From: Brevibacillus panacihumi W25
GTDB lineage: Bacteria; Bacillota; Bacilli; Brevibacillales; Brevibacillaceae
Assembly: GCF_000503775.1 (NCBI RefSeq)
Contig: NZ_KI629785.1
Span: 186,001 to 250,000 of the forward strand
Length of the DNA: 64,000 nucleotides
Direction: 5' to 3'
The translations under genes were made by a program, and so were the position numbers. Below, in pieces: positions 1-7,268 of the stretch (positions within the stretch are counted from its first letter, which is position 1; each line of letters starts with the position of its first letter). The notes beneath the pieces were generated by a model that worked only from the letters and a program-made list of their open reading frames with translations, did no database searches and was not told where the DNA came from.

Positions 1-377
1 TGAATATTGTTCCCGCGGATGGCCTTTTCCACATCGACAGCGTTCATCGCGCCGCGCTCGCCTGGCAATGTTCGGGTCTGGACTCCAGCCAAAGCTGCCA
101 TCGCCCCGCTCTCGTAGTAGAACAGATGGGATTCGGCTTCCAGAATTACCTCATCACCATTGACACAGTGGGTCAAGACTGCCACTTGATTCCCCTGCGT
201 GCCGCTCGTCACAAATAAGGCAGCTTCCTTTCCCAAAAGGTCTGCCGCGATCTCCTCCAAACGATTGACAGTAGGGTCCTCCTGATACACATCGTCTCCT
301 ACTTCAGCCTGTGCCATCGCGAGTATCATTTCTTCGGTTGGTTTCGTCACCGTATCACTGCGCAAATCGATCTTCAT
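1..377 (-). CDS. ltaE: Low-specificity L-threonine aldolase, N-terminal part (cut by window edge)
   Basis: PLP enzyme of the beta-eliminating lyase fold that cleaves L-threonine or L-allo-threonine to glycine and acetaldehyde. Only about the first 125 residues are present; the gene continues past base 1. The start reads [17 protein letters not shown], the family's hallmark N-terminus (the D-R-S-D-T-V-T-x-P motif), followed by [10 protein letters not shown] and the cofactor-binding stretch [14 protein letters not shown]. The ATG at 377 is preceded by GAGGAGG at about 392-398. Family assignment is firm. The distinction from close relatives rests on the N-terminus only, because the catalytic lysine lies outside the window. 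Confidence 0.88.
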   Translation of the reverse strand, partial: MKIDLRSDTVTKPTEEMILAMAQAEVGDDVYQEDPTVNRLEEIAADLLGKEAALFVTSGTQGNQVAVLTHCVNGDEVILEAESHLFYYESGAMAALAGVQTRTLPGERGAMNAVDVEKAIRGNNI

Positions 378-490
378 CTCTAGAAGTCCTCCTCTATCAG
401 ACAGTACGAGTAAACTTTCCACATTGCATCTGCAATTCCCTCTTTGCTAATATGGAGAAGAGACTTTATTCCAGTTAGGAGACTTGCCCC

Positions 491-793
491 ATGAAGGTAA
501 AAATTACCCGTAATGCAGCCAAGCAACTGAACACCGTATTGGAACAGGAAGAAGACAAGGAATTGAAGCTGCGTGTCTACATAACGCATTCCCACGGCGA
601 TCATGCGCATTACGGCCTCGCTTTGGACAAAGCTGGAGACGACGATGCAGTCGTGTCTACGGATAAAGAAATCGATGTGATTCTGAAGAAGGATGAACCT
701 CTTTTGGACGGAATCGTGATTGATTATCTCTACCTGCCGCAAGAAGGCTACGTGATTACCAACCCTTCCAAAGGAAATCACGGCGATCACTAA
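491..793 (+). CDS. HesB/IscA-fold protein lacking all cysteines
   Basis: A 100-residue protein with the HesB/IscA layout: an N-terminal ITRNAAKQL helix, a central LRVYIT strand, HYGLALD, then LLDGIVIDYLY and VITNP. A-type iron-sulfur carriers normally have three cysteines, one after the LRVYVT strand and a CxC near the C-terminus. Here those places read THSHGDHAHYG and NHGDH, so cysteine is replaced by histidine and aspartate and the protein has no cysteine at all. A role in Fe-S transfer is therefore doubtful; binding of another metal through His/Asp is an inference. It has TAGGAG upstream of the ATG, stands alone between ltaE and helD, and is followed by a strong terminator. The function is not known to me. 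Confidence 0.8.
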   Translation: MKVKITRNAAKQLNTVLEQEEDKELKLRVYITHSHGDHAHYGLALDKAGDDDAVVSTDKEIDVILKKDEPLLDGIVIDYLYLPQEGYVITNPSKGNHGDH

Positions 794-814
794 GATTTTG
801 GCAGACAACATGAG

Positions 815-857
815 AAGCCCCCCAGCAAACGGTTTTATGCCGCAGCTGGGGGCTTTT
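815..857. terminator. Rho-independent terminator between convergent genes
   Basis: AAGCCCCCCAGC (815-826) pairs with GCTGGGGGCTTTT (845-857). The T-run suits the plus-strand HesB-like gene. The AAGC arm gives a short U-tract for the opposing helD gene, so it may serve both. Confidence 0.85.
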
Positions 858-859
858 GC

Positions 860-3094
860 CTATGTTGTCGTATACAGCTCTTGTGGCATGCGAATCCATA
901 ATTGCCCGGGTTGATCTGGGTTGCCCGTCACGACCAACCGGTGTACGGGACGAGTCATCGCTACGTACAACAGCTTCGCATCCCATTCATTGCGTTCGTA
1001 TTGTTCCACATCCACCAGAATGACGACATCAAACTGCAATCCCTTTGTCAGAAAAGCAGGCATGACCGTAATGCCTCCCGGAAAATGCTTGTCTTTACTG
1101 CTTAACAAGGTCAGGGATGGGATCTGCGCCTTGAGCGATTTGTGCGCCCGCTTGCTTCCGGCGATGGTCTTGGTCACGATAGCGATGGAGCGGAAGCCTT
1201 CATCCATATATTGTTTGACACGGCTGGCAATCTGCTCCCACATGTCGTTGCGGGACGACTGGAGGAGCATTTCTGGCCGTTCTCCATAGCGCAGCACAGG
1301 CTTGGCAAGTACGGTGATGGGCAGATCAATCTGCTTCAGGATCTCATTGGCACAGCGCATGATCTCGACCGTAGAGCGATAGCTTTGCGACAACGTATAC
1401 ATGCTCGCTCTCGGCTGCAAAAAAACGCCTTGGGTCAGCTCATCCCAGGAATGGATTCCGCGATAGGCGTGTATCCCTTGGGCAATATCTCCGACGATTG
1501 TCAGTGAGTTCGCCTTTGTCGCCAGCGCAATGACGGCAATCTCCAGCGCACTCAGATCTTGCGCTTCGTCAATGACGGTGTGGTCGAACTGTCCAGCGCC
1601 GTCCATCCCCTCAACCAGATGATGCAGATACAGCAAAGCAGCGATGTCCTCGACCTCGATTCTTTCCTGTGCGAACAAGGCGTGGGAGGAGCTGCAGGTG
1701 TCCTCGATTACATCATCGCTGATTTCCGTCGGGGCTAGTCTGCGCAACAGAGATGGCTCAGACATCAGCTCTCGATAGGAGGCGAATACATCCAGGCGCG
1801 GAAAGGAGACCATGTAAGTGTCGAGGATCTGATCCAGCATTTTTTCATATTTCGCCAAGCCTTGTTTATCCAAATCGATTTTCAGTTCACGCAAATGCGC
1901 GTAAAAATGCTTGTTCATCTCCTGCTTCAAATGCTTGCGCAGCGCATCCACCCGGCGGTGGTACGGAAGATGAGAGAAAAGCTCCATAAAGCTCTTCTTG
2001 ATGAAGCTGCCCTCTATCGCAAATACTTGCTTGGTTCGCGAGAAGACGAAACTCAGCTTTTTAAAGGGAATCCGTGTATCCATAATATAGTGGATGTACT
2101 GCTCCAAGGCTTGCTTGCACGCCAACGATCCTTTGAAGCGGAGTCGATTCGAGGCCACCTCCTGCTCACGTGGCTCTTGTTCATCGTCAAAAAACAGCGC
2201 CAACGGTTTATCTGGACTTGTAATGCGCCATCCCTTCGGCAGCATGGGTTTGACCAATTTCGCTGCCCAATCCACAAAGGTGGACTGCATTACATCATCG
2301 ACACCCAGTTCGGGCAGGACCTCGGAAATATAGGTCAGAAACATCCGGTTAGGGGCAAATACCATGAATTTTTTTGACTGCATGGAGTCCTGGTAATTGT
2401 AGATCAGATAAGAGAGCCGATGCAATGCGATGGTCGTCTTCCCGCTTCCAGCCACACCCTGCACGACGATCGGACGTTCCTTTTCAGCACGGATGATGTC
2501 ATTCTGCTCCGACTGAATAGTCGCGACAATATCCTTTAAGCGGCTGTCATTCGTCTCGTTCAGATTGGCCGCCAAAAATTCGTCAATGAAGCCTTCCTGC
2601 AAGAAATCATCCGGATGGCTCATTTCCCGGTTGATCGTCTCCTTGACCGCACCGTCATAAATCCCCGTAATTTTCCCATTCTCAATGGCAAAATTTCGCT
2701 TCAAAGTCACCTCGCCGCGCACGATCTCTCTGCCCATCCGGTAAAAGGCGTCCTTGCTCTCACCCGAGTAGTAAAGACTGGCAATCGGCGCGCGCCAGTC
2801 CACCACAATGGAGTCAAACGTGTCGCTTCGAACCACTCCGCGCTTTCCTATGTATACCGAATCCCGTTCATACACTTCGTCTTTGATAAAATCTACGCGG
2901 CCAAAATACGGCTTCTCACGTCCATGCTCTTCCAGATACCGCAGTTCTTTTGCTTTGGAAAAATTGACAACCTGCTTAACGTAGTCATCTGTTGCCTCTC
3001 GGATGTCTTCTCGCAACGATGAAATCTCGTGGTCGATCAGGTCTATCGTTTCTTCCAGCTTTTTCTGCTCGTGTTCGTAATCCGGATGTCTCAT
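860..3094 (-). CDS. helD: RNA polymerase recycling helicase HelD (UvrD/Rep superfamily 1)
   Basis: A 744-residue superfamily 1 ATPase of the HelD type, which in Firmicutes binds core RNA polymerase and frees stalled enzyme from DNA using ATP. Visible features: an N-terminal coiled-coil arm (roughly residues 1-60), FGRVDF and VVDWRAPIASLYY typical of HelD, Walker A GVAGSGKTTIALHR near residue 215, Walker B VIDEAQDLS, motif III-like IVGDIAQGIH, motif IV SQSYRS, and C-terminal LYVAMTRP. The reading frame stays open upstream to 3202, but the ATG at 3094 (MRHPDYEHEQKK) is chosen because it has GGAGGAG about 10 bases ahead and matches the family start. UvrD and PcrA differ in the N-terminal region. 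Confidence 0.93.
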   Translation of the reverse strand: MRHPDYEHEQKKLEETIDLIDHEISSLREDIREATDDYVKQVVNFSKAKELRYLEEHGREKPYFGRVDFIKDEVYERDSVYIGKRGVVRSDTFDSIVVDWRAPIASLYYSGESKDAFYRMGREIVRGEVTLKRNFAIENGKITGIYDGAVKETINREMSHPDDFLQEGFIDEFLAANLNETNDSRLKDIVATIQSEQNDIIRAEKERPIVVQGVAGSGKTTIALHRLSYLIYNYQDSMQSKKFMVFAPNRMFLTYISEVLPELGVDDVMQSTFVDWAAKLVKPMLPKGWRITSPDKPLALFFDDEQEPREQEVASNRLRFKGSLACKQALEQYIHYIMDTRIPFKKLSFVFSRTKQVFAIEGSFIKKSFMELFSHLPYHRRVDALRKHLKQEMNKHFYAHLRELKIDLDKQGLAKYEKMLDQILDTYMVSFPRLDVFASYRELMSEPSLLRRLAPTEISDDVIEDTCSSSHALFAQERIEVEDIAALLYLHHLVEGMDGAGQFDHTVIDEAQDLSALEIAVIALATKANSLTIVGDIAQGIHAYRGIHSWDELTQGVFLQPRASMYTLSQSYRSTVEIMRCANEILKQIDLPITVLAKPVLRYGERPEMLLQSSRNDMWEQIASRVKQYMDEGFRSIAIVTKTIAGSKRAHKSLKAQIPSLTLLSSKDKHFPGGITVMPAFLTKGLQFDVVILVDVEQYERNEWDAKLLYVAMTRPVHRLVVTGNPDQPGQLWIRMPQELYTTT

Positions 3095-3137
3095 GTGATC
3101 GATTCTCCTCCTTTCATGGCGGGAACCACGCCCCTCA

Positions 3138-3515
3138 CTATGCTGTTCCAGAAATTTGACGTGCCAACCAAATACCCGCTCCACATGACAACAGCCCTGC
3201 AATTACGCTCGCTGACAGGTACATGATCCCTCTCCAATAGTGCCCCTCTCCCCAAAAACTGACGACTTCGAGTGAAAAGGTGGAAAAAGTCGTAAAGCCG
3301 CCCATCACCCCGGTGGCAAAGAGAAGATACCATTCGGGCGAGAGTAATCCCCGTTCCTTTCCCCAGACCGCGAGCATACCGATGCAAAAGGAACCGAGTA
3401 CATTTGCCAGCCATGTCCCCAACGACCATCCAGGTTGATTGGCCAAGAGAGAGAGCCCATAACGAAACAGCGACCCGATCGCACCGCCTACAGCTACGGC
3501 AACCCAGCTTATCAT
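3138..3515 (-). CDS. crcB: Fluoride-specific ion channel CrcB/FluC
   Basis: A 125-residue membrane protein with four hydrophobic segments. It carries the FluC family signatures GGAIGSLFRYGLS near the N-terminus, TWLANVLGSFCIG in helix 2, and GVMGGFTTFSTFSLE in helix 3, where the Phe and Thr side chains line the fluoride pore. Known members form dual-topology dimers that export F-. Many Firmicutes carry two adjacent crcB genes whose products form a heterodimer. Only one is present here, so it should be homodimeric unless a partner lies elsewhere. No fluoride riboswitch could be recognised in the short upstream region. Confidence 0.95.
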   Translation of the reverse strand: MISWVAVAVGGAIGSLFRYGLSLLANQPGWSLGTWLANVLGSFCIGMLAVWGKERGLLSPEWYLLFATGVMGGFTTFSTFSLEVVSFWGEGHYWRGIMYLSASVIAGLLSCGAGIWLARQISGTA

Positions 3516-3566
3516 GCTGAACCTCCTTTCGACTCATCCTTCGACTATCATCAATCCGTTTTTTCA

Positions 3567-3612
3567 GAACAAGAAAGACATCCAAGCCTCGTGCGTGGAT
3601 GTCTTTCTTGTA
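3567..3612 (-). terminator. Terminator of the yneA-ynzC transcript
   Basis: A perfect 16-base inverted repeat (3570-3585 with 3597-3612) just downstream of ynzC. On the minus strand the second arm ends in TCTTTCTTGTTCT. It separates the SOS operon from crcB. Confidence 0.8.
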
Positions 3613-3627
3613 TGCGTATCTGTTATC

Positions 3628-3825
3628 TTACTGTTTCGGACCGTTTTCTTCAAGGTCTTCTACGTAACGAATCGAATCCAAATTCGCCTTCAAAGATAGT
3701 TTTACAGCATCAATATACTTTTGGCGAAGCGCCTTTTGCTCGAGTTTTTCTTCCTCGGTCAAGCCTTCTTCGCGCGATTTTTTCACAAGTTCGTTAATTC
3801 GTTTGATTTCCGCGTCACTGACCAC
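3628..3825 (-). CDS. ynzC: DUF896 family protein YnzC
   Basis: A 65-residue, highly charged helical protein. IKRINELVKKSREEGLTEEE followed by EKLEQKALRQKYIDAVK is the DUF896 signature seen in B. subtilis YnzC. The molecular function is unknown; structures in the family show a helical hairpin. It lies directly downstream of the yneA-like gene. In B. subtilis ynzC is the last gene of the LexA-controlled yneA-yneB-ynzC operon opposite lexA. The middle gene, the YneB resolvase-like protein, is absent here, with only about 84 bases separating yneA and ynzC. SOS induction by read-through from yneA is inferred. Confidence 0.9.
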   Translation of the reverse strand: MVSDAEIKRINELVKKSREEGLTEEEKLEQKALRQKYIDAVKLSLKANLDSIRYVEDLEENGPKQ

Positions 3826-3909
3826 TGTCTGGTTCCTCCTACTCTGTCGTCATGCGGCTTTTATTATATCATACAGCCGAAATTGCGCAAAGCAGGCTGA
3901 GCGCAACGA

Positions 3910-4293
3910 CTACGACATAGGAATGAGCAGGGTTTGTCCCGGATAGATAATAGGACTCTCCAGTTGATTGAGAACTTTGATCTCTTGAATCAATTGATTC
4001 ACATCCATGTTTGTTTCATCCTGATATCGCGTCGCCAGCTTCCACAAGCTGTCTCCATCCCGTACAGTTACCTCTTGGGTCTCGGGAGCGACAGTTTGAA
4101 CAGATACTATCCTTTGGTCTGGCGAGCTTGCAGAGCCTTGTGCCTCGGAAGCAAACACCAGTTCGCTCAGCATGTAAAAAAAGAGAGTAAATGTAAGGAT
4201 AAAGAGCAAGGCTTGTCCACGCGTAATTCCGAAGCGAACGGGGCGGGGCTCTTTCTTTGCGAAACGATTATTATATGAATGAGTCATGTGCAT
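3910..4293 (-). CDS. yneA: YneA-like SOS cell-division inhibitor with LysM domain
   Basis: A 127-residue protein with one transmembrane anchor (GQALLFILTFTLFFYMLSEL, about residues 27-46) and a C-terminal LysM domain (VRDGDSLWKLATRY ... IIYPGQTLLIPMS, about residues 75-126). This is the layout of B. subtilis YneA, which delays division after DNA damage. The sequence outside LysM is divergent, as is usual for SOS division inhibitors, so the functional call rests largely on position: divergent from lexA, directly upstream of ynzC, and behind LexA boxes. The frame is open to 4353, but the ATG at 4293 has AGGAGGAG 7 bases upstream, and the 4353 start would fall across the operator. Confidence 0.85.
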   Translation of the reverse strand: MHMTHSYNNRFAKKEPRPVRFGITRGQALLFILTFTLFFYMLSELVFASEAQGSASSPDQRIVSVQTVAPETQEVTVRDGDSLWKLATRYQDETNMDVNQLIQEIKVLNQLESPIIYPGQTLLIPMS

Positions 4294-4309
4294 CTGTGAT
4301 CTCCTCCTG

Positions 4310-4323
4310 CAAACGTATGTTCC
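4310..4323 (-). promoter_or_regulatory. LexA box 1 (yneA leader)
   Basis: CAAACGTATGTTCC, read on the minus strand as GGAACATACGTTTG, matches the Bacillus SOS consensus GAAC-N4-GTTYG. It lies between the yneA -10 element and its ribosome site, where LexA would block transcription. Confidence 0.85.
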
Positions 4324-4337
4324 TTTTCTAGTTCTCA

Positions 4338-4366
4338 TCATAAATGCGAACATACGTTCATGTCAA
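4338..4366 (-). promoter_or_regulatory. Sigma-A promoter of yneA-ynzC
   Basis: On the minus strand, TTGACA (4366-4361) is followed by a 17-base spacer and TTATGA (4343-4338). LexA box 2 fills the spacer, so LexA binding would exclude RNA polymerase. Confidence 0.72.
4347..4360. promoter_or_regulatory. LexA box 2
   Basis: CGAACATACGTTCA is an almost perfect CGAAC-N4-GTTCG operator. It lies inside the spacer of the yneA promoter. Confidence 0.92.
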
Positions 4367-4394
4367 GCGGAATCATGACAAAAATCAAAAAAAA

Positions 4395-4408
4395 CGAACT
4401 TATGTTTG
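4395..4408. promoter_or_regulatory. LexA box 3 (lexA operator)
   Basis: CGAACTTATGTTTG is a full match to CGAAC-N4-GTTYG. It overlaps the first three bases of the lexA -35 element, which indicates autorepression. Confidence 0.93.
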
Positions 4409-4434
4409 TCGAACGCAAGATCCCATGGTATAAT
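4406..4434 (+). promoter_or_regulatory. Sigma-A promoter of lexA
   Basis: TTGTCG (4406-4411), 17-base spacer, TATAAT (4429-4434). The -35 element overlaps LexA box 3. The lexA ATG follows 35 bases after the -10. Confidence 0.85.
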
Positions 4435-4469
4435 ATTGAAAACATGATCGAGAAAACAGAGGTGTTTTC

Positions 4470-5093
4470 ATGTCTAAATTATCCAATCGGCAGCAAGCCA
4501 TTATCGACTTCATTCGCAAGGAAGTTCGGGACAAGGGGTATCCTCCCTCCGTCCGTGAGATCGGCGAAGCCGTCGGACTCGCTTCAAGTTCCACCGTTCA
4601 CGGCCATCTTGCACGTCTGGAAAAGAAGGGCCTGATCCGTCGGGACCCTACCAAGCCTCGCGCTATCGAATTATTGTCCGAAGAGGATCGCTTTCAGGAC
4701 AATTTCGAAGACTATGTGGTTCGCGTGCCTGTCGTGGGGAAGGTTACAGCCGGTCAACCGATCACTGCAGTGGAAGACGTCGAGGAGTACTTCCCGTTGC
4801 CGGAGAACATCGTTACTTCGGACAAGGTGTACATGCTTCGCGTATCCGGAAACAGTATGATCGAAGCAGGGATTTTGGATGGCGACTACGTAATCGTTCG
4901 TCAACAAAATGTAGCGAACAACGGAGATATTGTCGTCGCCATGACGGAAGAAGACGAAGCTACAGTCAAGCGTTTCTTCAAAGAAAAGAACCACTTCCGA
5001 CTGCAACCGGAAAATGCTACGATGGAACCGATCATTTTAGACAACGTGACCATTTTGGGAAAAGTAATTGGCGTTTACCGTCTGATTCACTAG
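4470..5093 (+). CDS. lexA: SOS repressor LexA
   Basis: A 207-residue repressor of the SOS regulon. The N-terminal winged helix covers roughly residues 1-65 ([20 protein letters not shown] is the recognition region). The self-cleavage domain follows. The scissile Ala94-Gly95 bond is in VGKVTAGQP, the catalytic Ser129 in [10 protein letters not shown], and Lys167 in ATVKRFF, so the protein should be cleavable when stimulated by RecA filaments. The length matches B. subtilis LexA. It is monocistronic and is flanked by its own operator upstream and a terminator downstream. The likely regulon within this window is lexA, yneA-ynzC and recA, all of which have recognisable operators. Confidence 0.98.
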   Translation: MSKLSNRQQAIIDFIRKEVRDKGYPPSVREIGEAVGLASSSTVHGHLARLEKKGLIRRDPTKPRAIELLSEEDRFQDNFEDYVVRVPVVGKVTAGQPITAVEDVEEYFPLPENIVTSDKVYMLRVSGNSMIEAGILDGDYVIVRQQNVANNGDIVVAMTEEDEATVKRFFKEKNHFRLQPENATMEPIILDNVTILGKVIGVYRLIH

Positions 5094-5108
5094 GGATCAT
5101 GGTATCGC

Positions 5109-5137
5109 AAAAAAAGACAGCCGCGGCTGTCTTTTTT
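5109..5137. terminator. Bidirectional terminator after lexA
   Basis: AAAAAAGACAGCC and GGCTGTCTTTTTT form a compact hairpin with A- and T-runs on the two sides. It can end both lexA and the convergent DUF456 gene. Confidence 0.9.
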
Positions 5138-5160
5138 GTACTGTTGCTTCCCCAAATAGG

Positions 5161-5643
5161 CTAGATCGCCAGGAAAAACCATATGATCATGGCAATCTGG
5201 ATCACGACCTTCACTACTGCGCTGCTCAGAAATCCGATCAATGAACCCAGCCCCGCCTTTAAAGCTCGTTCGAATGGTTGGTTTTGCAGCAGCTCGACGG
5301 CCACAACCAAGATGAACGGCATGATCAAAATGCCAAACGGCGGAAAGACGAACAGCCCCACGATAATGCCCACAACCGCCGCAAACGAGGACCACTTCGA
5401 CCCTCCATACCTTTTGACAAAGTACATATTCGTCAGTAAATCAGCGCCGTACATCAAGATGCTCAATGCCACCATCCCCCACCAGAAGGAAGCGGGAAGC
5501 CCTTCCCCTGGACTGGCGAGAAAGAAATGGTAGAGCAAAAAGCCTCCCCATAACAACAGGGTATCAGGCAGCACAGGCATAAAGATGCCGACAATACTCA
5601 GGATAAATAGCGCTACGATGACAATCCACAGCAGTATCTCCAT
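5161..5643 (-). CDS. DUF456 family membrane protein
   Basis: A 160-residue, almost entirely hydrophobic protein with about four or five membrane segments. It has the DUF456 pattern: an N-terminal helix leading to GIFMPVLPDTLLLWGGFLLYH, then the glycine-rich stretch VVGIIVGLFVFPPFGILIMPF and VELLQNQPFERALKAGLGSL. The family (for example B. subtilis YqgC) has no established function. The ATG at 5643 is used because AAAGGAG lies 8 bases ahead; a GTG at 5652 would overlap that ribosome site. It is a single gene, convergent with lexA. Confidence 0.85.
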   Translation of the reverse strand: MEILLWIVIVALFILSIVGIFMPVLPDTLLLWGGFLLYHFFLASPGEGLPASFWWGMVALSILMYGADLLTNMYFVKRYGGSKWSSFAAVVGIIVGLFVFPPFGILIMPFILVVAVELLQNQPFERALKAGLGSLIGFLSSAVVKVVIQIAMIIWFFLAI

Positions 5644-5838
5644 GTTTTGCACTCCTTTCTACAATGGGTATACGAAACAAGCCGTTCTTTTGTTGCATGC
5701 AAATATCATAGATGCGATTGCAGATCATTGTGAACTCGCGAAAGTGGCTACTGAAAAATGGCCCAAGTGGATCTTAAATCACGATGCCGTTTCATGGTAA
5801 AATAACGAGTATCAGAAAATAGATGTGGAGGGAAACCA

Positions 5839-6474
5839 ATGTTTGAGCTTGCTACCTTGGGGACGTTTATCGCATTTGTCATCGGTCTCTTCCTGATCCC
5901 AGGCCCCGCCGTCCTCCTGACCATCACACGCACCATTCAGGCAGGCCGAAAAGGCGGAATACTCGCAGGACTTGGAATTGCCACTGGAGACTTCATTCAT
6001 ACCTTATTTGCAGCTTTGGGCCTTTCCGCCATTTTGATGCATTCTTCCCTCGCTTTCAACATCGTCAAGTATGCGGGGGTTGTCTATCTCCTCTACCTCG
6101 GGGTTCGCGCTTTGCTGGAAAAGCCGCAGGAATCGGAAGAAAAACAAGTACAGGAGGCCCCGAAGGAATCCGCGTGGCGTTCGTACTCGCAGGCAATCAT
6201 GGCGGAAGTGCTCAATCCCAAAACGGCGCTCTTCTTTCTCGCCTTTCTCCCGCAGTTTGTCCATCCTGAGAACGGAGCATCCTTTGCCCAATTTATGGTC
6301 CTTGGTCTGATCTTTGTCGTACTCAGTGTTCTTTATACTACCGCTATCGTACTGAGCATACGTCCACTTAGCGTTCTGGTCAAAAAGATCGCGTGGATCA
6401 ACCCGTGGAAGAACAAAATCGTCGGTCTGATTTATTTTAGTCTTGGACTGAAGGTTGCCTTGGATTCGAAGTGA
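5839..6474 (+). CDS. LysE/RhtB family amino-acid exporter
   Basis: A 211-residue protein with about six membrane segments. The LysE family signature GLFLIPGPAVLLTITRTIQAG lies near the N-terminus (the conserved P-G-P turn), followed by GLGIATGDFIHTLFAALGLSAIL, YLLYLGVRAL and, in the second half, EVLNPKTALFFLAFLPQFV. Family members export amino acids or their analogues, but the substrate cannot be read from sequence. GGAGGG lies about 9 bases before the ATG. It is monocistronic and ends at a clear terminator. Confidence 0.9.
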   Translation: MFELATLGTFIAFVIGLFLIPGPAVLLTITRTIQAGRKGGILAGLGIATGDFIHTLFAALGLSAILMHSSLAFNIVKYAGVVYLLYLGVRALLEKPQESEEKQVQEAPKESAWRSYSQAIMAEVLNPKTALFFLAFLPQFVHPENGASFAQFMVLGLIFVVLSVLYTTAIVLSIRPLSVLVKKIAWINPWKNKIVGLIYFSLGLKVALDSK

Positions 6475-6484
6475 GTTTTTGGAA

Positions 6485-6533
6485 AACAAGAAAAACCAGC
6501 TGACCGATAAGGGCTTTGCTGGTTTTTCCTGTT
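6485..6533 (+). terminator. Terminator after the LysE-family gene
   Basis: AAGAAAAACCAGC (6488-6500) pairs with GCTGGTTTTTCCT (6518-6530) with one mismatch, with a T-rich second arm. Confidence 0.78.
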
Positions 6534-6600
6534 CTCGAAGGTTTACCATAAAGAAAAGGCCTTGCCGAGTTGGAGATTCCCTAAAGTGAGGTGGTTTCAA

Positions 6601-6831
6601 ATGAAGTCTTTATTATTTTTTGTACTAGCTACGATCCTATTAATTGCCAGTGGACTTATTTACACCACAGAAAGATTCATCGCTTACTATTCTTGGATTG
6701 GCCAAATGCAAGCTCATACAGGCAGCTTCCCTACTTATCCAGAGCTTCCCACATTCGTCACGAATGGATTTGTGCCATTTTTCCTTGTTGGCAGCGTCGT
6801 CTTATTTGTAATTGGGTTTCGCTGCAAATAG
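6601..6831 (+). CDS. Small membrane protein, two predicted helices
   Basis: A 76-residue protein with a hydrophobic N-terminal helix (LLFFVLATILLIASGLIY) and a C-terminal one (FVPFFLVGSVVLFVIGF), joined by about 35 polar residues rich in tyrosine and proline. I do not recognise a family. The ATG at 6601 is chosen over the open frame from 6562 because GAGGTGG lies 6 bases before it. The good ribosome site and membrane-like composition argue that it is real. It stands at the edge of the gene-poor stretch that follows, and nothing in its context points to a function. Confidence 0.6.
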   Translation: MKSLLFFVLATILLIASGLIYTTERFIAYYSWIGQMQAHTGSFPTYPELPTFVTNGFVPFFLVGSVVLFVIGFRCK

Positions 6832-7268
6832 TTGACATAATAAATGTTATGTGAATAATCTGTCCCATCGTGTTTCAAGTGCGACTAAACATCGGAATAT
6901 GTAGCGTCCTAAACAACCCCTTGCACTTTGGCTCATTCCCATCTGACGAAACACAAGCATCTTCGGCTGAACACCCATAATCGTATCGCCGCGACGAAGA
7001 GTCCAACTCTAGTTCAAGCTCCCGAATGTTCGCATCTACCTCATCCAGCAACGCCTGGCGACTCGTTAACGGAGTCCTTCGCGAAGACGAGATTGTTAAG
7101 TCTATACCGTGCGGCTTCCAACCGAGATTCTGGCAAACTTGACAACAGTCGGCGCGTCCCGGCTTACTCGTGTATGACATTCCCGACCAGCAATGCTTTG
7201 TTCAACATCGGTTTGTCCCTCCTCGCGCAAGCAAGTCGTCTTGCCCTGCTCCACTACGCGAATGTATA
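6832..7268. other. Gene-poor, apparently decayed stretch
   Basis: No credible complete gene. Short open frames exist on both strands but none has both a family match and a ribosome site. On the minus strand, GGAGGG precedes an ATG at 7208 that opens MLNKALLVGNVIHE and then stops at 7164. The adjacent frame continues with SRDAPTVVKFARISVGSR. Together these resemble the first two strands of a single-stranded-DNA-binding protein broken by a frameshift, but the match is too short to call. The block lies directly beyond the glnA relic and probably decayed with it. Confidence 0.4.

Noticed and set aside
3516-3569. Fluoride riboswitch ahead of crcB
   Set aside because: The region is only about 50 bases after the preceding terminator and does not show the conserved riboswitch core in a recognisable order.
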